A stretch of DNA of 5,999 bases. Source: Clostridium sp. CAG:1024 (GTDB taxonomy: Bacteria > Bacillota > Clostridia > Christensenellales > CAG-138). Of the stretch, positions 1 to 5,999 are shown piece by piece. How positions within the stretch are numbered: the stretch's first letter is position 1; each line of letters opens with the position of its first letter. Where the stretch lies: assembly GCA_000432015.1 (NCBI GenBank), contig HF985524.1, positions 1 to 5,999 on the forward strand, given 5' to 3'. A model generated the notes under the pieces. That model was not told the DNA's origin. It was given only the letters and a program-made list of their open reading frames with translations, and did no database searches. The position numbers and the translations under genes are program-made.

Positions 1-46
1 AAGGCGGCGCGGAGCGCCCGCCCACGCGCACGAAAGCGCAGAAAAA

Positions 47-52
47 AGGAGG
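47..52 (+). promoter_or_regulatory. Ribosome binding site of the remB-like gene
   Basis: A full AGGAGG core, preceded by an A-run, lies 12 nt before the GTG start at 65. It supports the GTG start even though no ATG is available at that point in the reading frame. Confidence 0.6.
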
Positions 53-64
53 CCCTGCACAGCC

Positions 65-358
65 GTGTTTTTACACATCGGAGACAATGTGAGCATCCCG
101 CTTTCCAGCATCGTCTGCGTCCTGAACGCAGCGGGGCTTTCGGAGAGTACAGCGGCCTATATCGCGCGTGCAAAGCAGCGCAAGCGTTTCCGTGCCTGCA
201 AAGGCGCGCTGAAATGCTATCTGATCGTCAACGAGCACGGCCTCGAATATGTGTATGCAAGCCCCATCTCCTCGTCAACACTCGAAAGGAGATGGAAGAG
301 CGAGCTGCACCATGACTGGATCCGCGAATGCGCGGCTCTGACGATCCTCGAGGACTGA
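65..358 (+). CDS. remB: DUF370 family protein, RemB (YaaB)-like regulator
   Basis: This encodes a 97-residue protein of the DUF370 family. It resembles B. subtilis RemB (YaaB), which lies between recF and gyrB in that genome and helps activate extracellular-matrix operons; the related RemA is a DNA-binding protein. Visible hallmarks are the N-terminus MFLHIGDNVSIPLSSIV, matching the MYIHLGDD start of YaaB, and the motif YASPISSSTLERR at residues 64-76, matching the YSPLSSSTLKKR block. The protein is somewhat longer than YaaB, with a C-terminal tail after about residue 80 (ELHHDWIRECAALTILED) that I do not recognise. The start is GTG at 65, because it gives the family N-terminus and follows AGGAGG at 47-52 with a 12-nt spacer, slightly long. 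It ends 98 bp before gyrB on the same strand, so co-transcription is likely. Family membership is well supported. A role in matrix control in this organism is inference only. Confidence 0.85.
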   Translation: MFLHIGDNVSIPLSSIVCVLNAAGLSESTAAYIARAKQRKRFRACKGALKCYLIVNEHGLEYVYASPISSSTLERRWKSELHHDWIRECAALTILED

Positions 359-456
359 CAGAACAAACGAACCGCGGCTGACTGCCGCCCGCCACGGAAA
401 GGAAAGGCTTCCCCGGCCCCTCGCCGGATGCGGAAGCGGAGAAAGAGAGAGTGACA

Positions 457-2403
457 ATGGAACAACAGACGCAACACTATGACGCCTCGCAGATCCAGGT
501 GCTCGAAGGGCTGGAAGCCGTTCGGCGCCGCCCGGGCATGTACATCGGCTCGACCGATACGCGCGGCCTGCATCACCTTGTGAGCGAGGTCGTCGATAAC
601 TCCATCGACGAAGCGCTCGCGGGCTACTGTACGCACATCGAGGTCACGCTCCTGCGGGACGGATCGATCTCCGTGCGTGACAACGGCCGCGGCATTCCCG
701 TCGGCTATCACGCAAAGACCGGCAAAAACGCCCTGACCGTCGCCCTGACCATGCTCCATGCGGGCGGCAAGTTCGGCGGCGGGGGCTATAAGGTCTCCGG
801 CGGCCTGCACGGCGTGGGCGTAAGCTGCGTCAACGCGCTTTCGGAATATCTTCGCGCCGAGGTTCGTTCGAGCGTCGATCACAAGGTCTATGTGCAGGAG
901 TTTTCAAGAGGCGCGGAAACGAGCAACGTCATTGTCGAGCGCGACATGCGCGATGGCGAGGAGACGGGAACCACCATCACCTTCCTGCCTGACAAGGAGA
1001 TCTTCGATACCGTCGAGTTCGATTTCACCATGCTGGCGAACCGTTTCCGCGAGCAGGCGTTTTTGAATGCGGGCGTGCGCATTTCCATCACGGACGACCG
1101 TCCCGAGGAGCAGCCCGTTCGCGAGAGCTTCTGCTATGAGGGCGGCATCGTCTCGTTCGTGGAGTATCTGAACCGCAACAAGCAGGTGCTGCATGAGCCG
1201 CCGGTGTACTTCACTGCAAAGGATACGAGCGGCAGCGTCGAGAGCGCGGAGCTCGAGGTCGCCATGCAGTACAACGACGGGTACAGCGAGAGCATCTTCT
1301 CCTACGCGAACAACATCGCAACACACGAGGGCGGTTCGCACCTCGACGGCTTCAAGGCTGCGCTGACCCGCGTCATCAACGACTATGCGCGGCGCAGCAA
1401 AATGCTGAAGGAAAAGGACGAAGCGCTGTCCGGAGAGGATATCCGCGAGGGCCTCACCGCCATCATCTCCGTCAAACTCACCGAGCCGCAGTTTGAGGGT
1501 CAGACCAAGACGAAGCTCGGCAACGCAAGCATCCGCAAGGTCGTCTCCGCCGCCATGACGGAGAGCCTGACGACATATCTTGACGAGAATCCCATCGTCG
1601 CGCGGGAGATCGTCGGCAAGTGCATCCGCGCAGCCCACGCGCGGGAGGAGGCGCGGAAAGCCCGTGAGAAGGCGAGAAAGACCGCCCTGTCCGACAACAT
1701 CCGTCTGCCGGGCAAGCTGTGGGACTGCACGGAAAAAGACGCCGAAAAGTGTGAAATCTTCATCGTCGAGGGCGACAGCGCAGGCGGCAGCGCAAAGTCC
1801 GGCAGAGACCCGAAAACGCAGGCCATTTTGCCGCTGCGCGGAAAGATCTTGAACGTCGAGAAGGCGCGTGTGGATCGCATGATGGGCAACGCCGAGATCC
1901 TCGCCATGATCGCATCGTTCGGCGCGGGACTCGACGCGGAATTCGACGTGTCGAAGCTGCGCTACCACAAGATCATCTGCATGACCGATGCGGACGTGGA
2001 CGGCGCGCATATCCGTATCCTGCTTTTGACCTTCTTCTTCCGCCACATGCGCCCGCTCATCGAGCAGGGCTATGTGTATATCGCCATGCCGCCGCTCTTC
2101 CGCGTCAAGCGCGGCAAGTTCGAGCAGTATGTGTATACGGACGAGGAGCTCGCCGATCTTCTGAACGAGATCGGCCGCGAGCAGCCCTATGACATCCAGC
2201 GCTACAAAGGTCTCGGCGAAATGGACCCGGAGCAGCTCTGGGATACGACCATGGATCCGGAAAAGCGCCTCATGAAGCGCGTGACCATGGACGACGCCAT
2301 GGCAGCGGACGAGCTGTTTACGCTGCTCATGGGCGATAAGGTGGAGCCGCGCCGCGACTTCATCATGCAGAACTCGAAACTCGTCGCCGATCTGGACTAT
2401 TGA
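457..2403 (+). CDS. gyrB: DNA gyrase subunit B (ATPase subunit)
   Basis: GyrB is the ATPase subunit of the A2B2 type IIA topoisomerase that introduces negative supercoils in the cytoplasm. The product is 648 aa, the usual size for Gram-positive-type GyrB, without the large Toprim insertion of E. coli. The GHKL ATPase domain shows EVVDNSIDEA (general base E44, Mg-binding N48), DNGRGIP (D75) and the ATP lid GGGGYKVSGGLHGVG (107-121). The transducer domain carries QTKTK (349-353), with K351 matching E. coli K337. The Toprim domain has EGDSAGG (E438) and TDADVDG (D511, D513, D515), the catalytic metal-binding residues. RYKGLGEM near 582-589 and the C-terminal MQNSKLVADLDY complete the subunit. 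D440 and the lysine of PLRGKILNVEKA, the classic GyrB quinolone positions, are unmutated. I chose ATG 457 because it gives MEQQ and follows the purine-rich GAGAGAG. An in-frame GTG at 451 behind GGAG (438-441) would add two residues and cannot be excluded. Confidence 0.98.
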   Translation: MEQQTQHYDASQIQVLEGLEAVRRRPGMYIGSTDTRGLHHLVSEVVDNSIDEALAGYCTHIEVTLLRDGSISVRDNGRGIPVGYHAKTGKNALTVALTMLHAGGKFGGGGYKVSGGLHGVGVSCVNALSEYLRAEVRSSVDHKVYVQEFSRGAETSNVIVERDMRDGEETGTTITFLPDKEIFDTVEFDFTMLANRFREQAFLNAGVRISITDDRPEEQPVRESFCYEGGIVSFVEYLNRNKQVLHEPPVYFTAKDTSGSVESAELEVAMQYNDGYSESIFSYANNIATHEGGSHLDGFKAALTRVINDYARRSKMLKEKDEALSGEDIREGLTAIISVKLTEPQFEGQTKTKLGNASIRKVVSAAMTESLTTYLDENPIVAREIVGKCIRAAHAREEARKAREKARKTALSDNIRLPGKLWDCTEKDAEKCEIFIVEGDSAGGSAKSGRDPKTQAILPLRGKILNVEKARVDRMMGNAEILAMIASFGAGLDAEFDVSKLRYHKIICMTDADVDGAHIRILLLTFFFRHMRPLIEQGYVYIAMPPLFRVKRGKFEQYVYTDEELADLLNEIGREQPYDIQRYKGLGEMDPEQLWDTTMDPEKRLMKRVTMDDAMAADELFTLLMGDKVEPRRDFIMQNSKLVADLDY

Positions 2404-2465
2404 TCCGGCGCACCACTTGACCGCTTCCGGCGCGGGCAGAGCATTCCCCCGCCGTCCGGGGCAGC

Positions 2466-2472
2466 AAAGGAG
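2466..2472 (+). promoter_or_regulatory. Ribosome binding site of gyrA
   Basis: AAAGGAG lies 8 nt before the ATG at 2481, a near-ideal Shine-Dalgarno arrangement. It fixes the gyrA start and indicates independent translation initiation within the gyrB-gyrA transcript, since the 77-bp gap rules out stop-start coupling. Confidence 0.8.
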
Positions 2473-2480
2473 CAAATACA

Positions 2481-4967
2481 ATGCCTGAAGAACGAGAGCT
2501 TGCCGGGCGCATTCAGCCCATGCACCTCGAGCAGGAGATGAAAACGAGCTTCATTTCCTATGCCATGTCGGTCATCATCGACCGCGCGCTGCCCGATGTG
2601 CGCGACGGACTCAAGCCCGTCCACCGTCGCATCCTGTTCGACATGGACGAGCTGGGTCTCGATCCCGACAAGCCGCACAGAAAAAGCGCGCTGACCGTCG
2701 GCGACGTGCTCGGCAAATATCATCCGCATGGCGATTCCTCCGTCTATGACGCGATGGTGCGCCTTGCCCAGCCCTTCAACATGCGTTACCCGCTCGTCGA
2801 TCCCCACGGCAACTTCGGTTCCGTAGACGGCGACGGCGCGGCCGCCATGCGTTACACGGAGGCGCGTCTTTCCAAGCTCGCGACCGAAATGCTCGTCGAT
2901 ATCGAGAAGGACACGGTCAATTTCGTGCCGAACTTCGATGAGACGCGCACGCAGCCGACCGTGCTGCCCGCACGCTTTCCGAACCTGCTCGTCAACGGCT
3001 CGGGCGGTATCGCCGTGGGCATGGCGACGAACATTCCGCCGCACAACCTCGGCGAAACGATCGACGGCCTGATCGCGCTGATCGATAATCCGGACATCAC
3101 CTCCGACGAGCTCATGCAGTACATCCCCGGTCCGGACTTCCCGACCGGCGGCATCATCATGGGCAAGATGGGCATTGCGAGCGCCTACCGCACGGGCCGC
3201 GGCAAGATCGTCGTGCGCGCGAAAGCGGAGATCGAGCAGTATGCAAAGGACCGCAGCCGCATCGTCGTCACGGAGATCCCCTATCAGGTGAACAAAGCGC
3301 GCCTTGTGGAAAACATTGCGCAGCTGCACCGCGACAAAAAGATCGAGGGCATTTCCGACCTGCGCGACGAATCCGGCAGAAACGGGATGCGCATCGTGAT
3401 CGAGCTGAAGAAGGACGTCAACGCGAACGTCGTTCTGAACCTGCTCTACAAGCACACGCAGTTGCAGGATACCTTCGGCGCGATCATGCTTGCGCTCGTG
3501 GACGGCGAACCGCGGGTGCTGAGCCTGCACGATATGCTGTTCTATTATCTTGAACACCGCAAGGACGTCGTCACGCGCCGCACGCGCTATGACCTTGAAA
3601 AAGCAAAGGAGCGCCTGCACATCCTCGAGGGTCTGCTCATCGCGCTCGACAACATCGACGAGGTCGTGGAGCTCATCAAGAAATCTCCGAACGCAAAAGA
3701 GGCAAAGGATCGCCTCATGGAGCGTTTCGGCCTGTCCGAGCGGCAGTCGCAGGCCATACTCGACATGCGCTTGCAGCGTCTGACCGGACTTGAGCGCGAC
3801 AAGATCGTCGAAGAGGATCGTCAGCTCAAGGAGCGCGTGGCATACCTCGAGAGCATCCTTGCGGACGAGCACAAGCTCCTCGGCATTATCCGCGATGAAG
3901 CGCTCGACATCAAGGCGCGCTACGCGGACCCGCGCCGCACGGAGATCACGCAGATGATCGACGACATTGACTTGGACGACATCATCCAGGTCGAGGATAT
4001 GGCGGTCACGATGACGCACTTTGGGTATATCAAGCGCATTTCGCCGGATACCTACCGTGCGCAGCACAGAGGCGGCCGCGGCGTAAAGGGGCAGGCGACC
4101 CGCGAGGAAGACTTTGTTGAGAGCCTGTTCGTGACCTGCACGCACGCGCCCATTCTGTTCTTTACGAACATGGGACGCGTGTACAAGATCAAGTGCTATG
4201 CCATTCCGGAGGCAGGCCGTGCCGCAAAGGGCATCCCGATCGTGAATCTGCTGCAGCTCCAAGGCGGAGAGAAGGTCACTGCGACTATTCCGCTGCCGTG
4301 GCATCTCGAAGAAGAATGCTACCTTGTCATGGCGACGCGCGACGGCGTGATCAAGAAAACGCCGATGTCCGAGTTTGACAACATCCGCAAGGGCGGCCTC
4401 ATCGCGCTGAATCTGCGCGAGGGCGACGAGCTGATGTCCGTTGAGCTGTCAAACGGAGACGACGAGTTCATCATCGCCACAAAGAAGGGCAAGGCGGTGC
4501 GCTTTGACGAGCGCGACGTGCGCGCCATGGGCCGCACCGCAACGGGTGTACGCGCCATTACGCTCGAGGGCGGCGACACGGCGGTCGACATGGTGAAGGT
4601 GGTTCCTGACGCGACCGTCCTGACCGTAACGGAGAAAGGCATGGGCAAGCGCACCGAGGCGGAGCAGTACCCCATGCACCGCAGAGGCGGCAAGGGCGTG
4701 CTCGCCATGATGCTGACGGACAAGACGGGCGATCTGACCTGTCTCAAGATGGTGAAGGGCGACGAGGATCTCATGCTGATCCGTGACGACGGCACGATCA
4801 TGCGGATGCCCGTAAGCCAGGTCAACGTGATCGGGCGCAACACGCAGGGCGTACGGCTCATGCGCGTGGACGAGGGGACAAAGGTCGTTTCCATCGCGGT
4901 CGCGCCGCATTCCGAGGAAGAGGACGAGGCCGAGGGCGAAGCGATCACGCCGGTCACGGAAGAATAA
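2481..4967 (+). CDS. gyrA: DNA gyrase subunit A (breakage-reunion and DNA-wrapping subunit)
   Basis: GyrA cuts and rejoins the gate DNA segment and wraps DNA, giving supercoiling when paired with GyrB. The product is 828 aa, a normal length. The winged-helix domain carries catalytic Y125 in AAMRYTEARLS (E. coli Y122) with R124 beside it, and the intercalating isoleucine I177 in SGGIAVGMATNIPPHN (E. coli I174). The quinolone region HPHGDSSVYD has S86 and D90, the susceptible-type residues at E. coli positions 83 and 87. L71 sits where E. coli has R68. The GyrA box QHRGGRG (528-534) opens the C-terminal beta-pinwheel and, with gyrB immediately upstream, separates this from ParC. A box-like HRRGGKG recurs at 733-739. 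The protein ends in an acidic tail, SEEEDEAEGE. Translation stops at TAA, directly followed by TGA. The gene lies 77 bp after gyrB. Confidence 0.98.
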   Translation: MPEERELAGRIQPMHLEQEMKTSFISYAMSVIIDRALPDVRDGLKPVHRRILFDMDELGLDPDKPHRKSALTVGDVLGKYHPHGDSSVYDAMVRLAQPFNMRYPLVDPHGNFGSVDGDGAAAMRYTEARLSKLATEMLVDIEKDTVNFVPNFDETRTQPTVLPARFPNLLVNGSGGIAVGMATNIPPHNLGETIDGLIALIDNPDITSDELMQYIPGPDFPTGGIIMGKMGIASAYRTGRGKIVVRAKAEIEQYAKDRSRIVVTEIPYQVNKARLVENIAQLHRDKKIEGISDLRDESGRNGMRIVIELKKDVNANVVLNLLYKHTQLQDTFGAIMLALVDGEPRVLSLHDMLFYYLEHRKDVVTRRTRYDLEKAKERLHILEGLLIALDNIDEVVELIKKSPNAKEAKDRLMERFGLSERQSQAILDMRLQRLTGLERDKIVEEDRQLKERVAYLESILADEHKLLGIIRDEALDIKARYADPRRTEITQMIDDIDLDDIIQVEDMAVTMTHFGYIKRISPDTYRAQHRGGRGVKGQATREEDFVESLFVTCTHAPILFFTNMGRVYKIKCYAIPEAGRAAKGIPIVNLLQLQGGEKVTATIPLPWHLEEECYLVMATRDGVIKKTPMSEFDNIRKGGLIALNLREGDELMSVELSNGDDEFIIATKKGKAVRFDERDVRAMGRTATGVRAITLEGGDTAVDMVKVVPDATVLTVTEKGMGKRTEAEQYPMHRRGGKGVLAMMLTDKTGDLTCLKMVKGDEDLMLIRDDGTIMRMPVSQVNVIGRNTQGVRLMRVDEGTKVVSIAVAPHSEEEDEAEGEAITPVTEE

Positions 4968-5004
4968 TGAACGCCGGGAGCGGGCAAGCAGCTTTTTTCT
5001 CTTC

Positions 5005-5236
5005 CTTTTCTTTCTAGAAGAAAAGGAGCAAAAGAAAGTCAATTGCGGATCAGGTTTTTACGTTTCTCAAAGCGTTTTATGCAACCCTGCAACACAAACC
5101 GGGCGGTTCACATGCGAACCGCCCGGTTTTTATACCATAAGTGAGAGACGCGGGAAATAGGCTGACCTCCGCCCATCCCCCGCAGCCGCAAAAGTCTTTT
5201 GTTTCTTTTCTTCAAGAAAAGAAATCGTACCCCTTC
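5005..5236 (+). repeat. Intergenic inverted-repeat-bounded element, copy A
   Basis: First of two tandem units filling the gap between gyrA and spoIIR. Its left arm (5005-5053) matches the left arm of copy B (5236-5284) at 45 of 49 positions. Its right block (5194-5236) is identical over 43 bp to 5423-5465. Within the unit, 5019-5035 can pair with 5195-5211 over 17 bp (15 Watson-Crick, 2 G-U), and TTGCGG at 5043-5048 can pair with CCGCAA at 5186-5191. The enclosed part holds a terminator hairpin and a GCGGG (5150-5154)/CCCGC (5179-5183) pairing. The right arm is itself a 23-bp palindrome around a central C (5202-5224). It begins 38 bp after the gyrA stop and contains no plausible gene. It could be a MITE-like mobile element, a structured 3' UTR or a dispersed intergenic repeat; the sequence alone does not decide. 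Confidence 0.8.
5096..5131 (+). terminator. Intrinsic terminator downstream of gyrA (copy A hairpin)
   Basis: A perfect 14-bp stem has AAACCGGGCGGTTC (5096-5109) pairing with 5116-5129 around the loop ACATGC. The 3' arm runs into five T residues (5127-5131). It is about 130 bp after the gyrA stop, with no intervening gene, so it is the likely end of the gyrB-gyrA transcript. It sits at the centre of repeat copy A. Confidence 0.88.
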
Positions 5237-5465
5237 TTTTCTTTTTAGAAGAAAAGAAGCAAAAGAAAATCAATTGCGGAACAGCTTTTTTCCTGCGCTG
5301 TTGCCTTTCCCACCAACGTGCTATACAAAACGGACGGTTTGTATGTGAACCGTCCGTTTTTTCGTTCCGAGCAGGATGTGCGGGAAAGCGCCTTTTCTCC
5401 GAAAGAAAACCTCCCCCGCAACGTCTTTTGTTTCTTTTCTTCAAGAAAAGAAATCGTACCCCTTC
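5236..5465 (+). repeat. Intergenic inverted-repeat-bounded element, copy B
   Basis: Second tandem unit, directly abutting copy A at an offset of 229-231 bp. It has the same order of parts. The left arm is 5236-5284, then the terminator hairpin (5327-5360), then GCGGG (5380-5384) with CCCGC (5415-5419), then the right block (5423-5465). Arms 5250-5266 and 5424-5440 pair over 17 bp (16 Watson-Crick, 1 G-U), and TTGCGG (5274-5279) pairs with CCGCAA (5416-5421). The unit ends about 64 bp before the spoIIR start, where sequence similarity to copy A stops. No gene lies inside it. Confidence 0.8.
5327..5362 (+). terminator. Second intrinsic terminator (copy B hairpin)
   Basis: AAAACGGACGGTT (5327-5339) pairs with 5348-5360, extendable by a U-G pair (5340/5347), followed by six T residues (5357-5362). 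It is the homologue of the 5096-5131 hairpin at an offset of 231 bp. Two base pairs changed on both sides of the stem. It would back up termination of gyrA and shield spoIIR from read-through. The A-run on its 5' side also gives it some bidirectional character. Confidence 0.85.
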
Positions 5466-5482
5466 CCCTATAAAAAGGAGAC

Positions 5483-5512
5483 GTATAAAACCCCTGCGCC
5501 GTGTTCATACTC
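5483..5512 (+). promoter_or_regulatory. Possible forespore sigma (SigF/SigG-type) promoter for spoIIR
   Basis: GTATA (5483-5487), an 18-nt spacer and CATACTC (5506-5512) fit the B. subtilis SigG pattern GHATR-N18-CATNHTA at all but the last position; the overlapping SigF pattern fits less well. B. subtilis spoIIR is transcribed by SigF. A weakness is that the expected start, about 7 nt after CATACTC, would fall at the ribosome binding site and leave a very short leader. TATAAA boxes at 5469 and 5484 lack a matching -35 for the vegetative sigma factor. Confidence 0.3.
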
Positions 5513-5517
5513 AGGGC

Positions 5518-5524
5518 GAGGTGA
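5518..5524 (+). promoter_or_regulatory. Ribosome binding site of spoIIR
   Basis: GAGGTGA, complementary to the 16S 3' end, lies 5 nt before ATG 5530. This favours ATG 5530 over the in-frame GTG at 5521, which sits inside the site itself. Confidence 0.7.
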
Positions 5525-5529
5525 AACAA

Positions 5530-5999
5530 ATGAATCCGATTCATGCAACAAAGCGTTCTCTTGCGTGCGGTGCGGCATGCATCGTCGTGCTGTCGCTTCT
5601 TCTGACGCTCGGATGCGGCGCCGATACGCCGGCACAGGCGTCCGGCAACGATGAAAACACAAATATCCTCCGTCTGCATGTCATTGCAAACAGCGATACC
5701 GCCGCAGATCAGGCCGTAAAGCTCAAAGTGCGCGACGCGGTGCTCGCCTGCGTCGAGCCGGGCGGCAGCGCAGAGGAAACGGAAAATTTCCTGCTGCGTC
5801 ACGGCAAGGAGCTGCAAGCCGCCGTGGAAACGACGCTCCGCGATAACGGCTTTTCCTATGGCGCGCAGCTCATGCTCGGCCGCTATGAATTCCCCGACCG
5901 CAGCTATGCCGGCACAGTCTACCCCGCGGGCGAGTACAAAGCGCTCCGCGTCGTTCTTGGCGTCGGCGGCGGCCACAACTGGTGGTGCGTGCTGTTCCC
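5530..5999 (+). CDS. spoIIR: Stage II sporulation protein R (SpoIIR), 5' part, cut by window end
   Basis: In B. subtilis SpoIIR is made in the forespore, exported, and activates the membrane protease SpoIIGA, which processes pro-sigma-E in the mother cell. Here 156 residues are visible with no stop before the window end; compared with about 224 aa in B. subtilis, the C-terminal third is probably missing. Family hallmarks are LRLHVIANSDTAADQAVKLK near 48-67, YPAGEYKALRVVLGVG near 132-147, and NWWCVLFP at the window edge. The N-terminus has basic residues (K8, R9) followed by a hydrophobic stretch at about 15-28 ending LLLTLGC, so C29 could be lipidated, although Leu rather than a small residue at -2 makes the lipobox imperfect; it may instead be an ordinary signal or anchor. 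A sporulation role is what the family does. Whether this organism sporulates cannot be seen here. Confidence 0.93.
   Translation, partial: MNPIHATKRSLACGAACIVVLSLLLTLGCGADTPAQASGNDENTNILRLHVIANSDTAADQAVKLKVRDAVLACVEPGGSAEETENFLLRHGKELQAAVETTLRDNGFSYGAQLMLGRYEFPDRSYAGTVYPAGEYKALRVVLGVGGGHNWWCVLF

Noticed and set aside
1..92. Possible 3' end of an upstream gene (frame ending with TGA at 90-92, overlapping remB)
   Set aside because: Its first codons look GC3-rich like the host genes, and recF or dciA would be expected here, but the tail matches nothing I recognise and the other two + frames are also open, so I do not call it.
374..427. Two small hairpins between remB and gyrB (374-388 and 413-427, 5-bp stems)
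   Set aside because: Short GC stems without a T-run are expected by chance in GC-rich DNA; neither is a terminator or a recognised leader.
904..2481. 525-aa open frame on the minus strand across gyrB
   Set aside because: It lies wholly opposite a clearly functional gyrB, has no recognisable domain, and is expected from the high third-position GC of the real gene.
2397..4304. 635-aa open frame on the minus strand across gyrA
   Set aside because: It is a codon-bias shadow of gyrA: repetitive V/D/R/A-rich translation, no family resemblance.
451..4967. parE/parC (topoisomerase IV) instead of gyrB/gyrA
   Set aside because: The GyrA box QHRGGRG, the acidic tail and the remB-gyrB-gyrA gene order identify gyrase.
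5005..5465. CRISPR array
   Set aside because: Only two copies of a ~230-bp unit with internal palindromes; no short regularly spaced repeats and no cas genes.
5521..5523. GTG as the spoIIR start
   Set aside because: It lies inside the GAGGTGA ribosome binding site that positions ATG 5530.
5130..5976. Minus-strand and + strand open frames through the repeat region and into spoIIR
   Set aside because: They read through terminator hairpins and A/T-rich arms, giving K/F-rich low-complexity protein, and overlap the recognisable spoIIR.

Overview
The window carries the gyrase end of a dnaA-region gene cluster from a GC-rich member of the Bacillota. The order is remB/yaaB-like gene (DUF370), gyrB, gyrA, then spoIIR, all on the + strand. 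A DUF370 gene directly before gyrB and a sporulation-signalling gene after gyrA are Bacillota traits. The GC-rich codon use and protein flavour make me favour the Negativicutes (Selenomonas-like relatives), but that lineage call is inference and was not tested by a search.

Layout. Positions 1-64 are the end of upstream sequence that I cannot assign. At 65-358 is a 97-aa DUF370 protein resembling Bacillus subtilis RemB (YaaB). At 457-2403 is gyrB (648 aa) and at 2481-4967 is gyrA (828 aa). Both are intact, with every catalytic motif I looked for, and together they encode the A2B2 DNA gyrase. The gaps between these three genes are under 100 bp and contain no convincing terminator, so they probably form one transcription unit. 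At 5530-5999 is the 5' part of spoIIR, cut by the window edge. It would encode the secreted forespore-to-mother-cell signal that triggers pro-sigma-E processing.

The 562-bp gap between gyrA and spoIIR (4968-5529) is the unusual part. It holds two head-to-tail copies of a unit of about 230 bp. Each copy has a purine-rich left arm, a GC-rich hairpin followed by a T-run (an intrinsic terminator), a short GCGGG/CCCGC pairing, and a right arm complementary to the left arm. The right arms share an identical 43-bp block, the left arms match at 45 of 49 positions, and the centres have diverged. The hairpin stems differ by changes that keep base pairing. This points to a tandem, inverted-repeat-bounded intergenic element whose RNA structure is conserved. 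The first copy probably terminates gyrA transcription. After the second copy come AT-rich promoter-like sequence and the start of spoIIR.
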